11,796 bases of DNA, from NCBI GenBank assembly GCA_964580965.1, contig CAZOLZ010000058.1:1-11796 (forward strand). The letters run 5' to 3'. The DNA is from CAIUKX01 sp964580965 (lineage in GTDB: Bacteria; Bacteroidota; Bacteroidia; Flavobacteriales_D; Crocinitomicaceae). The notes below the pieces were generated by a model that worked only from the letters and a program-made list of their open reading frames with translations, had not been told where the DNA came from and did no database searches. The position numbers and the translations under genes are program-made. Numbering within the stretch: the first letter of the stretch is position 1; every line of letters starts with the position of its first letter. Positions 1 to 7,551 of the stretch are shown one piece after another.

Positions 1-452
1 ATTCTTTTTTGAGTTTTCCTTCTTGATGGTTTAAAAACAATTTTAATTGTTTCTGTTTCTATATCTTGCTTTATAAAAGTTTCAGACTTTTCATCTTTAA
101 CATCAGTTTGATTTTCTTGTGAAGTTAGACCCTTTGAGCCACTTTCAGTCAAATTGTCTAACTCCAATACCTCAGAATCACTTGATACATCATCGCCTTT
201 AGATTTAGGTTCACCATCAATCTTATTAAAAAAAGTATCCAAATCAACATTCGTATCCTCGTTAGAGTTTATCTCATTCATTTTTGTTTTGGTATCAACA
301 AGTTTATCACTAACTATTTGCTCATCATCAAGCTTATCAGAAGTTTTAAATTCCTCTACACCCTCTTTTTTAGCACTAGCTTCCATAGATTCCTTCTTCT
401 TTGGTTTTGAAGGAATCAACTTTTCAACTTTCATATTTTTACCTAAAGTCAT
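1..452 (-). CDS. Hypothetical charged low-complexity protein, 5' part only (C-terminus off the left edge)
   Basis: A leftward frame stays open from an ATG at 452 to the window edge, giving 150 visible residues. The protein starts MTLGKNMKVEKLIPSKPKKK and continues as a Lys/Glu/Asp/Ser-rich stretch with almost no hydrophobic clusters, so it is probably disordered and soluble. No signal peptide or membrane segment is visible. A more hydrophobic, basic stretch (KIVFKPSRRK) appears near residues 135-145 and may lead into a folded domain outside the window. In-frame stops just upstream (TGA and TAA, within 20 bases) limit the start to ATG 452 or ATG 434. The second would give MKVEKLIPSKP and avoids overlap with the parA-like relic, whose decayed sequence may supply the first six codons. 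I do not recognise the family. The antisense frame over 154-510 is serine-rich, as expected for a mirror of this sequence. Confidence 0.7.
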   Translation of the reverse strand, partial: MTLGKNMKVEKLIPSKPKKKESMEASAKKEGVEEFKTSDKLDDEQIVSDKLVDTKTKMNEINSNEDTNVDLDTFFNKIDGEPKSKGDDVSSDSEVLELDNLTESGSKGLTSQENQTDVKDEKSETFIKQDIETETIKIVFKPSRRKTQKR

Positions 453-504
453 ATCTAATTATTTTCACTGTACCACCTTTATGGTTTGCTATTGCAATAA
501 CCAT
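439..504 (-). pseudogene. Relic of a ParA-type ATPase gene (N-terminal 12 codons)
   Basis: On the minus strand, ATG at 504 opens a 21-codon frame ending in TAA at 439-441. Its first 12 residues, MVIAIANHKGGT, match the N-terminus and first half of the deviant Walker A motif (KGGxGKT) of ParA/MinD-type partition ATPases. The next residues (VKIIRYDFR) do not give the required GKT. In the +1 frame shortly afterwards, MTLGKNM resembles the helix that follows Walker A in ParA (consensus-like TINLGKAL). This would fit small frameshifting indels plus loss of the remaining roughly 230 codons, or a deletion fusing the gene's two ends. The fragment cannot make a working ATPase. The match is seen in the sequence; the history is inferred. 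It could instead be a translated leader peptide, but the family match makes a relic more likely. Confidence 0.6.
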
Positions 505-837
505 TATTAATATTTGTTATTAAACATAATTTAAAGTCTTAAAAAAAGACATAAAAAACATATATATTAGATAAATAATTAAAAAAATACTGTTAATAGC
601 TAAATTTTAAATATTAAATAATTTATACAATGCAATATTAAAAAGTATTAAAACAATAAAACATGACTAAAATCATATTTTAGAATGATCTTAAAATTTA
701 ATGCCTTTATCAGTAAAAACTTCAAAGTTTAATAGTAAGTCAGTTAAAACGAATTCTTTTTAGACAAAAAACCAAACGTAAATTTTGATAAAGAATTATA
801 AGATAATTCTTTATATTTAGACCAATATTTAAATGCA
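505..837. other. AT-rich intergenic region between divergent genes
   Basis: These 333 bases separate the leftward gene and parA relic from the rightward phosphorelay operon. They are very AT-rich, with many A and T runs, and hold no frame longer than about 15 codons and no RNA gene that I can recognise. The one clear structure is the perfect inverted repeat at 788-814. Promoters for both directions should lie here, but I could not place one convincingly. TAAATTTTG at 779-787 is one base too long for the Bacteroidota -7 element. The minus-strand TACGTTTG at 773-780 fits that element but has no matching -33 TTG. Confidence 0.6.
788..814. promoter_or_regulatory. Perfect 12-bp inverted repeat just upstream of the phosphorelay operon
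   Basis: The arms at 788-799 and 803-814 are exact reverse complements (core AAAGAATTAT / ATAATTCTTT) around a 3-base spacer AAG. The repeat ends 23 bases before the ATG of the receiver gene. It could be a protein-binding operator or a 5' UTR hairpin. It lacks the GC-rich stem and trailing T run of a terminator. The function is inferred from position and symmetry only. Confidence 0.4.
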
Positions 838-1218
838 ATGGATAAAAACAATATATTAGTAGTCGAAGACAATCCCATGAATCAATTATTAATAAAAACA
901 ATATTTGAAAACGAGGGGTTTAATTTTATTATTTCAAATAATGGTCTCGAAGCTATTAACACACTTAAGGAAAAATCTTTTAATTTAATCTTAATGGACT
1001 TAATGATGCCAGTAATGAATGGTTATGAAGCATCTTCAATTATTCGTAATGAGTTAAATTTAGACATTCCTATAATTGCAATTACAGCAGATGTAACCTC
1101 TAAAATTAAAGATAAATGTATACAGGCAGGTATGAATGATTACATTTCAAAACCATACAAAATCGAGGAATTAATTTCAATTACTAGAAAACATTTAAAC
1201 AATATTACTAATGAATAA
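838..1218 (+). CDS. Stand-alone response regulator receiver protein (CheY/Spo0F-like)
   Basis: This 126-residue protein is one receiver domain with no output domain. The conserved set is complete: acidic pocket E10/D11 in ILVVEDN, phosphoacceptor D54 in ILMDLMMPVMNG, switch T83 in IAITAD, and K105 in ISKPYK. Length and motifs match single-domain regulators and the receivers of hybrid kinases. It is the first gene of a three-gene operon and overlaps the next by 8 bases (ATGAATAA), suggesting translational coupling. By family knowledge, it should take a phosphoryl group from the Hpt protein encoded at 6153, making it the terminal or intermediate acceptor of the relay. Without an output domain it presumably acts by protein-protein contact with a partner not encoded here. 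An inverted repeat lies 23 bases upstream of the start. Confidence 0.93.
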   Translation: MDKNNILVVEDNPMNQLLIKTIFENEGFNFIISNNGLEAINTLKEKSFNLILMDLMMPVMNGYEASSIIRNELNLDIPIIAITADVTSKIKDKCIQAGMNDYISKPYKIEELISITRKHLNNITNE

Positions 1219-4200
1219 ATATCCTAAAAATGAAAAAAAACGTTTAGATTTTTTAAAATCATTAGAAATATTAGATACTGATTACGAGAAAGAATTTGAT
1301 AATATTGTAGAGTTAGCATCAATAATATGCGAAACTCCAATAGCATTAATCACTCTTTTAGATGAAAATAGACAGTGGTTCAAGGCAAAAAAAGGATTAG
1401 ATATAAGAGAAACACCTCGAGAAATATCTTTTTGTCAATATACAATTCTAGATCAGAAACTTTTTCAAGTCAAAAACGCGTCTAAGGACAAAATATTTAA
1501 AGACAATCCTCTTGTTATTGAAGACCCAAGCATTCAATTTTACGCTGGAGTTCCGATTCATGATGAATCAGGATTAAATATAGGAACGTTATGTGTGATT
1601 GATAAAAAAGAAAAGACACTAAATAAATATCAAAAAGAAGCCTTAACTCTTCTTTCTAAACAGATCATTTCATTATTAAAATTAAGAATTAAAAAAAAGC
1701 AACTCGAAACATCTAAAAACAACCAAGAATCTCTTATAAGTAGCCTTCAAGAAGGGTATGTTTTTCAAAACAATAATGGAGAAATTACCGACTGTAATAA
1801 TACTGCAGAAAAAATATTAGGCTTATCATTCGATCAAATGATTGGTAAAAAATCTGTTGATCCAAGCTGGAGATCCATTCATGAAGATGGACTCGACTTT
1901 CCTGGAGATCAACATCCATCAATGATAACTCTTAAAACAAAAGAACCTCAAAAAAATATCATTATGGGTGTTCATAAACCCAATAATGAGTTAACTTGGA
2001 TATCAATAAACTCAAGTCCAATCTTCAAAAATGACAATAAAACACTTGAAGGGGTTGTATCAACATTCAAAGACATTACAAAATCTAAAATTATCACCGA
2101 ACAGTTTGATAAAATAAAAGAACATGATTTTATATCAAAAATTATCTCCAAAACAAAAGATGCAGTATTAATTACAGATAAAAAAGGAACAATAATATGG
2201 TGTAATAAAGCATTTGAAAAACTTTCTGAATATTCTCTTGAAGAAGTAATTGGAAAAAAACCAGGTAAATTACTTCAAGGCCCTGAAAGTAATCAAAACA
2301 CAATTGAAAAAATTAGACATGCAATTCAAAACAATGAAGAAATTGATACAAAAATCCTAAACTACACTAAAAGCAAAAAACAATATTGGCTAAATTTAAA
2401 CATCTCTCCTATCTTCAAAGATGACAAAAAAAAAGAAGTAGAGTATTACATAGCCATCGAACGAGATGTATCTGATCTAATTAAAATTGAGCAAGAAAAA
2501 GAAATACAATACAATAACCTCATTGAATCTCAATCAATTGCTAAAATAGGAAATTGGGATTACAATATTCTTAATAATGAAATAAATTGGTCAGAAGAAT
2601 TATATAATATTTTTGAAATAAACAAAGAGAAAATTTCTAAAGAAGAGTTAAATGATCAATACTTTGGAAAAATTCATCCAGACGATATCCCTGAATTAGA
2701 AAAGAAAATGGAGTTAGCTGTAACCAAAGGTCTTGATTATGAAATTGAACACCGAATAATTTGTGAAAATGGGATCAAATATGCTTTCGGAAAAGCACGT
2801 GTAATAAAAGACAAATTAAATAAACCTATTAAGTTAAAGGGAACGCTTCAAGATATAACGGATCAAAAACTTAAAGACATAGACTTTAATATTTCAAATG
2901 AACGTTGGAGATTTGCTATTGAAAATAGTGGAGATGGTATTTGGGATTATGATTTAATTAAGCAAGAATCTTTTCAATCTGATCAATTTCTTGAAAATAT
3001 AGGCTACAATCAAGGTGAACTTTCGTTGAACCATGATAAACTGCTTGAAATGATACATCCTGACGACAGAGAGAATGTTGACAAAAAATTCAAAGACCAT
3101 TTAAAAGGCCTCACTCCTTTATTGTCATTAGAGTATAGAATTAAACATAAAGATGGTTATTACAAGTGGATCTACGATAGAGCTAAAGTCATTGAAAAAA
3201 CAGAAAATGGAGAACCAAAACGAATAATTGGGCTTCATCAGGATTTAACTCAACGAAAAAAAGTTGAATTCCTTCATAACACCATTAATAATTTAAATAA
3301 AAACTTCATAAAGTCAAATGACAACAACCACAAAGCATTTAAATCATTATTAGATGATTTAATAGATATCACTGATAGTGAATATGGATTTATTGGCGAA
3401 GTTTTCTATGAAGATAAAAACCCATGGTTAAAAACGTATGCATTAACTAATATTGCATGGAATAAAGACACTCAAAAGCTTTTTGATGAATACCACATCA
3501 AAGGCTTTGAATTTAAAAATTTAGACACATTATTTGGATATACTTTAAAAACAAAAAAAATCACTATTTCCGATGACCCTACCAACGATCCAAGATCTGG
3601 AGGACTTCCAAATGGACATCCTGATTTGAACAAATTTTTAGGTATTCCAATAGTATATAATGAAGAATTAATTGGCATGGTCGGATTAGCTAACAGACCT
3701 GTTGGATACTCTGAAAGTAATGTAGACTTCTTATCTCCTTTAATTGAAAATATTGCTAATGTCATTCAACATATCAAAACAAAACGTCTCGAGAAACATC
3801 AACAAAACGAAATTTCAAATAAAGAACAACGAATTCGTTCATTGATTGAAGGTATGGATGAACTAGTTTTTGTTCTAGATAAAGATTTAAATTATAAAGA
3901 ATATTTCATCAAAAAAAATACCAACATACAAAATAGTAACCAATTTGATCAACCTGATTTTTTTATTGGTAAAAATATAAATGAAGTCGGTTTTAATGAT
4001 GATCTATTAAAGCAAATAAAAAATGTACTAAGTAATAATATTCAAAACAATCTTAATGATAAACTTGAATATATGCTTCCAATTAATGGAGAAGAAAAAT
4101 GGTTTCAAGCAAATTTCTCTATTGTAAAGAACTCAATGAATGAAATTGAAGACATTATTGTTGTATCTAGAGATTTAACCGAAGAAAAAAGAATCAAAGA

Positions 4201-6148
4201 AGCAGCTTTAAAGTCTCAAAAAGAATTACAAAGTTTTTTTGATTTAACAAATGACTTCATGTGTATCGCCAATATAGATGGTACCTTCAGAAGAGTAAAT
4301 AACCAATTTATTAAATCACTTGGATATAGTTCAGAAGAACTAAATCAAAAATTATTTTTAGACTTCATCCACCCTGAAGATGTTGATATAACACTTAAAG
4401 AAATCGAAAAATTATCACAAGGTATTCCTACCATTGGCTTTGAAAACCGTTATAAGACAAAAGAAGGGAATTACATCTGGTTGAGTTGGAGAACATCTCC
4501 AGACCCCTCAAGTGGCTTACTTTATGCTACAGCAAGAGATGTAACCAATGACAAACTAATCAAAGAGGAATTAATTTTACAAAAACAAGAAGCTGAACAA
4601 GCAAACAAAGCAAAGTCGGAATTTTTAGCTAATATGAGTCATGAGATAAGAACTCCTCTAAATGGTATCATTGGATTTTCTGAAATACTACAAAAAACTC
4701 AATTAAATGAAAATCAAAAATTATATGTAAACACTTTAATTCAAGCTGGAAATTCTTTGTTAAGTACTATCAATGATATCTTAGACTTTTCAAAGATTGA
4801 AGCTGGAAAACTTGATCTAAATATTGAAAAAACTGATATTACTGAATTTATTTATGAAACATTTGATGTTGTAACCTATCAAGCACAATCAAAAAACCTC
4901 GACTCAATAATCGACTTAGATATTGATTTACCCAAATATCTTTACATAGATTCAACACAATTAAGGCAAGTACTAATTAATTTGATTAGTAACGCAATTA
5001 AATTTACAAAAAAGGGAGAAGTAATCATTCAAGTTAAAGTTGTTAAAAGAAAATCAAAGTCTATTGAAATTAAATTCAGCGTAATTGACACAGGTATTGG
5101 AATAAGTAATGAAAGTATCTCTAAAATTTTTAAAGCTTTCTCTCAAGCAGACAACACTACCACAAGAGAATATGGTGGAACTGGTTTAGGTCTTAACATC
5201 AGTAATAGCATTGTAAAACTAATGGGAGCTTTTGAGTTAAAAGTAAATAGTAAAATTGGTTATGGTAGTGAATTTTTCTTTGAATTAGATTTAGCATATG
5301 AAGAGGAAAATTTTAACCCTTTATTTAATAATGAAAGAAAATTATTGTTAATCAATTCAAACGATTCAGAGAATAAAGTGATTAAAAAATCATTAAATAA
5401 AGATTTAATAGAAGTGACATGTATTAATAAAGTCGAAGAAGCTCATTCTAAAATAGAGGAAAGACCTCATTTATATGACTTTATACTAATTGATAGTAAA
5501 TTATACAATACAAAAAACAACGATGCGCTCAAAAAACTTGTTAATCTTCCAAATTTTAAGATTTCAAAAACTCCTATTGGATTAATAACTCGATCTATAC
5601 ACGATGAAACTTATTACGATGAATGCAAACATCTTGGTCTAGTATCACGAATCAACAAACCCATTAATGTAAATCATTTAAGAGAACAACTTTTGAAACT
5701 AGAAAAGAGTAAAGATAGTTCTTTGAATAATTCTTTAATTGATTCGTTTAATTTAAAAATACTTATAGTCGATGACAACACTATTAACCGTTTGTTATTG
5801 AATACAATTATAAGCGACAATTTTAAAAACATAGCAGTAATTGAAGCTAAAAATGGCCAAGAAGCAATAGAACTTTACAAAAGACACCGTCCCCATCTCG
5901 TCTTTATAGATATAATTATGCCTGAAATAGATGGATATAAAGCAACAAAAGAGATTTTAAAATTAAAAGAGGATTATTTTTTAGAGATTTACGCTCTTAG
6001 TGCTGGGGTTAAGGATGATAATTTTTCAGACAAGTTTACGAATGGATTCATAGAAAAACCTATTGATAACAATCAAGTAAAAAGTATTATTTTATCGTGT
6101 ATGAAAAATCAAAAAATGAAATTGATACACAAAAATAAAATACAATAA
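1211..6148 (+). CDS. Large soluble hybrid histidine kinase, GAF-PAS4-GAF-PAS2-HisKA-HATPase-REC-REC
   Basis: This 1645-residue cytoplasmic sensor has no membrane segment or signal peptide. The approximate layout is: GAF 15-160 (with ETPREISFC and FYAGVPI); PAS domains at 170-292, 305-425, 436-552 and 562-683; a second GAF at 690-857; PAS at 873-993 and 1008-1114; HisKA with H1144 in NMSHEIRTPLNG; and HATPase_c about 1245-1365 with N box N1261, G1 box D1293 (DTGIGIS) and G2 box GGTGLGL 1322-1328. A degenerate receiver follows at about 1376-1497: D1428 and K1483 are kept, but the acidic pair is replaced (LLLINSND). The final receiver, about 1517-1635, is canonical with D1521/D1522, D1567 (FIDIIMPEIDG), S1597 and K1616. 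It should autophosphorylate at H1144 and pass phosphate to D1567, then to the downstream Hpt. The signal sensed is not evident. The PAS at 305-425 has a LOV-like LLQGPES stretch but no photoactive cysteine. Confidence 0.95.
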   Translation: MNKYPKNEKKRLDFLKSLEILDTDYEKEFDNIVELASIICETPIALITLLDENRQWFKAKKGLDIRETPREISFCQYTILDQKLFQVKNASKDKIFKDNPLVIEDPSIQFYAGVPIHDESGLNIGTLCVIDKKEKTLNKYQKEALTLLSKQIISLLKLRIKKKQLETSKNNQESLISSLQEGYVFQNNNGEITDCNNTAEKILGLSFDQMIGKKSVDPSWRSIHEDGLDFPGDQHPSMITLKTKEPQKNIIMGVHKPNNELTWISINSSPIFKNDNKTLEGVVSTFKDITKSKIITEQFDKIKEHDFISKIISKTKDAVLITDKKGTIIWCNKAFEKLSEYSLEEVIGKKPGKLLQGPESNQNTIEKIRHAIQNNEEIDTKILNYTKSKKQYWLNLNISPIFKDDKKKEVEYYIAIERDVSDLIKIEQEKEIQYNNLIESQSIAKIGNWDYNILNNEINWSEELYNIFEINKEKISKEELNDQYFGKIHPDDIPELEKKMELAVTKGLDYEIEHRIICENGIKYAFGKARVIKDKLNKPIKLKGTLQDITDQKLKDIDFNISNERWRFAIENSGDGIWDYDLIKQESFQSDQFLENIGYNQGELSLNHDKLLEMIHPDDRENVDKKFKDHLKGLTPLLSLEYRIKHKDGYYKWIYDRAKVIEKTENGEPKRIIGLHQDLTQRKKVEFLHNTINNLNKNFIKSNDNNHKAFKSLLDDLIDITDSEYGFIGEVFYEDKNPWLKTYALTNIAWNKDTQKLFDEYHIKGFEFKNLDTLFGYTLKTKKITISDDPTNDPRSGGLPNGHPDLNKFLGIPIVYNEELIGMVGLANRPVGYSESNVDFLSPLIENIANVIQHIKTKRLEKHQQNEISNKEQRIRSLIEGMDELVFVLDKDLNYKEYFIKKNTNIQNSNQFDQPDFFIGKNINEVGFNDDLLKQIKNVLSNNIQNNLNDKLEYMLPINGEEKWFQANFSIVKNSMNEIEDIIVVSRDLTEEKRIKEAALKSQKELQSFFDLTNDFMCIANIDGTFRRVNNQFIKSLGYSSEELNQKLFLDFIHPEDVDITLKEIEKLSQGIPTIGFENRYKTKEGNYIWLSWRTSPDPSSGLLYATARDVTNDKLIKEELILQKQEAEQANKAKSEFLANMSHEIRTPLNGIIGFSEILQKTQLNENQKLYVNTLIQAGNSLLSTINDILDFSKIEAGKLDLNIEKTDITEFIYETFDVVTYQAQSKNLDSIIDLDIDLPKYLYIDSTQLRQVLINLISNAIKFTKKGEVIIQVKVVKRKSKSIEIKFSVIDTGIGISNESISKIFKAFSQADNTTTREYGGTGLGLNISNSIVKLMGAFELKVNSKIGYGSEFFFELDLAYEEENFNPLFNNERKLLLINSNDSENKVIKKSLNKDLIEVTCINKVEEAHSKIEERPHLYDFILIDSKLYNTKNNDALKKLVNLPNFKISKTPIGLITRSIHDETYYDECKHLGLVSRINKPINVNHLREQLLKLEKSKDSSLNNSLIDSFNLKILIVDDNTINRLLLNTIISDNFKNIAVIEAKNGQEAIELYKRHRPHLVFIDIIMPEIDGYKATKEILKLKEDYFLEIYALSAGVKDDNFSDKFTNGFIEKPIDNNQVKSIILSCMKNQKMKLIHKNKIQ

Positions 6149-6152
6149 ATTT

Positions 6153-6509
6153 ATGACAATTTGCGACTTAGATTTTATAAAAAGTATTACTCCCGGAAGC
6201 TATACATTCCCAATTAATGTTATAGAAGCATTCTTAAGGGAAACACCTTCAAAAATTGATGAATTAAAAAGAGTTATATCTGAGGAAAAGTGGGACTTAA
6301 TATATGAATTAGCTCATAAAATTAAGCCTGGTATTTTAATGTTAGGTATTCCTCATGAAAACTCGGATGCTTTACTCAAAATTTTAAAATACACAAAAGA
6401 ACAACACAAACTAAATGAAATACAAGACTTGTATCAGGTATTTAATAAGAATATGGATTTAATTTATAAAGATTTAGAAGAGGCTTTAAAGATTTTGAAG
6501 TCTGGTTAA
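6153..6509 (+). CDS. Histidine phosphotransfer (Hpt) domain protein
   Basis: This 118-residue, probably all-helical protein matches the Hpt pattern: an N-terminal FIKSITPGSYTFPINVIEAFL helix region, ETPSKIDELK, then the phosphoacceptor H55 in ELAHKIKPGILMLG. That corresponds to the family's AHxLKG/AHKIKP signature. Length is typical of stand-alone Hpt proteins. It starts 4 bases after the hybrid kinase stop, so it is almost certainly co-transcribed. Its expected role is to shuttle phosphate between D1567 of the kinase's last receiver and D54 of the receiver protein encoded first in the operon. Overall similarity to well-studied Hpt proteins is modest; the assignment rests on the histidine motif, length and context. 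A strong hairpin terminator follows about 55 bases downstream. Confidence 0.88.
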   Translation: MTICDLDFIKSITPGSYTFPINVIEAFLRETPSKIDELKRVISEEKWDLIYELAHKIKPGILMLGIPHENSDALLKILKYTKEQHKLNEIQDLYQVFNKNMDLIYKDLEEALKILKSG

Positions 6510-6563
6510 TCTCTTCTTCGCTTAATTTTAGCTTTTATCTAAATTGATTAAAGAAGACAAACT

Positions 6564-6596
6564 AAAAAAAGAAGAGCTAAAGCTCTTCTTTTTTTT
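6564..6596. terminator. Bidirectional intrinsic terminator between the Hpt and FKBP lipoprotein genes
   Basis: A GAAGAGC / GCTCTTC stem (6571-6577 and 6582-6588) with loop TAAA is flanked by A7 on the left and T8 on the right, so the pairing extends into the tracts. The T run on each strand follows the hairpin, so it can stop the phosphorelay operon on the plus strand and the FKBP operon on the minus strand. The convergent gene arrangement fits this use. Confidence 0.85.
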
Positions 6597-6619
6597 GAAA
6601 TAATTTCTTGTTAAATGTT

Positions 6620-7540
6620 TTATTGAACTAATGATCCTGATGGACCAAAATCTAAAACTTCAATGTAAAAAATCAATGGTTCAAATTGCGATGATTCAGC
6701 GTAAGCCAATTCGCCAGGTAGATATAAACGATACTTCCCTCCTTTTTTCATATTCGGAAAAGCTTCTGTCCAACCTCTAACAACTTGAGATAAATTGAAA
6801 ATTGGGGTAGATCTTCCCATTTTTTGAAAATCAAATGAACTTTGAATCGTATCACCTAATGCATTTGTTAAAATATATTCAGCTTTTACATCATCGCTTT
6901 TTAGAGGAGATCCACCTTTACCTTGCTCAAGAACAATCAAAACTGATCCATTATCTAAAACCCTTGCATTTGGAATTTCTTTTGCTTCAGCAAGCATTTT
7001 ATCACCAAGATCTAAATTATGTTCTTTTTTCTTCATCAAGATCTGCTGAACAAAACTTTGGAAAATTTGTTTTCTGCGAGCTAAAGGAATCATCGTATCC
7101 CTCTTCTCTAGCCCATGTAAAAAACCAACCTTAACAAATTCTAAATCTAAGCTATCTAAAGCATTCATTTTTTTCCAATCTAAAACAAAAGCCTCAGCTA
7201 TCGATGACCCCATACATTTACAAGCTTCATCCAAATACTTTGTATTAAAATCCATTTGATCGGGTCCATACAAATTTTGAATTGCAGCCCTACATTCTTG
7301 TGTCAAAGGATGAGGATTCTCCAAATCATTACTAAATCCTTCAGCAATCAATTCCATATTGAATTGATTAATGTTTGGATCTTTAGAATTAAACAACATA
7401 CGAGAATGTTCAGCTCCTGCGATGTAAGAAAGCTCATGTTTTATTGTAGGGAATTCTAACTGTTCAACTGATTCTTTTTTTTCATTTGAACATGAAAAAA
7501 ACAATAAACTTAACGATGAAGCCAATATAAGCTTTTTCAT
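6620..7540 (-). CDS. FKBP-type peptidyl-prolyl isomerase-like lipoprotein with two FKBP_N-like modules
   Basis: This is a 306-residue protein. The N-terminus (MKK, hydrophobic stretch, SLLFFSC with C17 as the lipidation site) is a signal-peptidase II lipobox, so it should be anchored in the outer membrane or periplasm. Residues about 36-90 and 107-165 both resemble the helical FKBP_N dimerisation module (compare YIAGAEHSRML and KCMGSSIAEAF with YCVGMSIAESL of the neighbouring FklB). The C-terminal FKBP domain spans about 195-298. Against FklB it keeps Y222, V253/V254, W257, Y280 and F291, but the paired Phe-Asp is replaced by I232-Q233, AYG becomes AYA, and the following loop is shorter. Isomerase activity may therefore be weak or lost, leaving a chaperone or binding role. 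Three cysteines (C83, C107, C109) lie in the helical part. It follows fklB after 11 bases in the same operon. Confidence 0.88.
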   Translation of the reverse strand: MKKLILASSLSLLFFSCSNEKKESVEQLEFPTIKHELSYIAGAEHSRMLFNSKDPNINQFNMELIAEGFSNDLENPHPLTQECRAAIQNLYGPDQMDFNTKYLDEACKCMGSSIAEAFVLDWKKMNALDSLDLEFVKVGFLHGLEKRDTMIPLARRKQIFQSFVQQILMKKKEHNLDLGDKMLAEAKEIPNARVLDNGSVLIVLEQGKGGSPLKSDDVKAEYILTNALGDTIQSSFDFQKMGRSTPIFNLSQVVRGWTEAFPNMKKGGKYRLYLPGELAYAESSQFEPLIFYIEVLDFGPSGSLVQ

Positions 7541-7551
7541 TTTTGCTAAAA

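Noticed and set aside
154..510. Rightward open frame of 118 codons, serine- and leucine-rich
   Set aside because: It is antisense to the charged leftward gene and its Ser/Phe richness mirrors the Lys/Glu/Asp codons there; it also runs through the parA relic on the other strand.
773..780. TACGTTTG on the minus strand, an exact -7 consensus match
   Set aside because: It has no TTG at the -33 distance and lies about 320 bases from the leftward gene; exact matches of this short motif arise by chance in AT-rich DNA.
2240..2300. LOV-type photoreceptor domain in the second PAS of the kinase
   Set aside because: The GKKPGKLLQGPES segment resembles the LOV region, but the photoactive cysteine of GxNCRFLQ is absent, so it is an ordinary PAS.
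3472..3765. Leftward open frame of 97 codons
   Set aside because: It lies wholly inside the second GAF domain region of the hybrid kinase on the opposite strand; no family features.
6835..7459. Two rightward open frames (6835-7134 and 7256-7459)
   Set aside because: Both are antisense to the FKBP lipoprotein gene, which has clear domain matches throughout; their translations show nothing recognisable.
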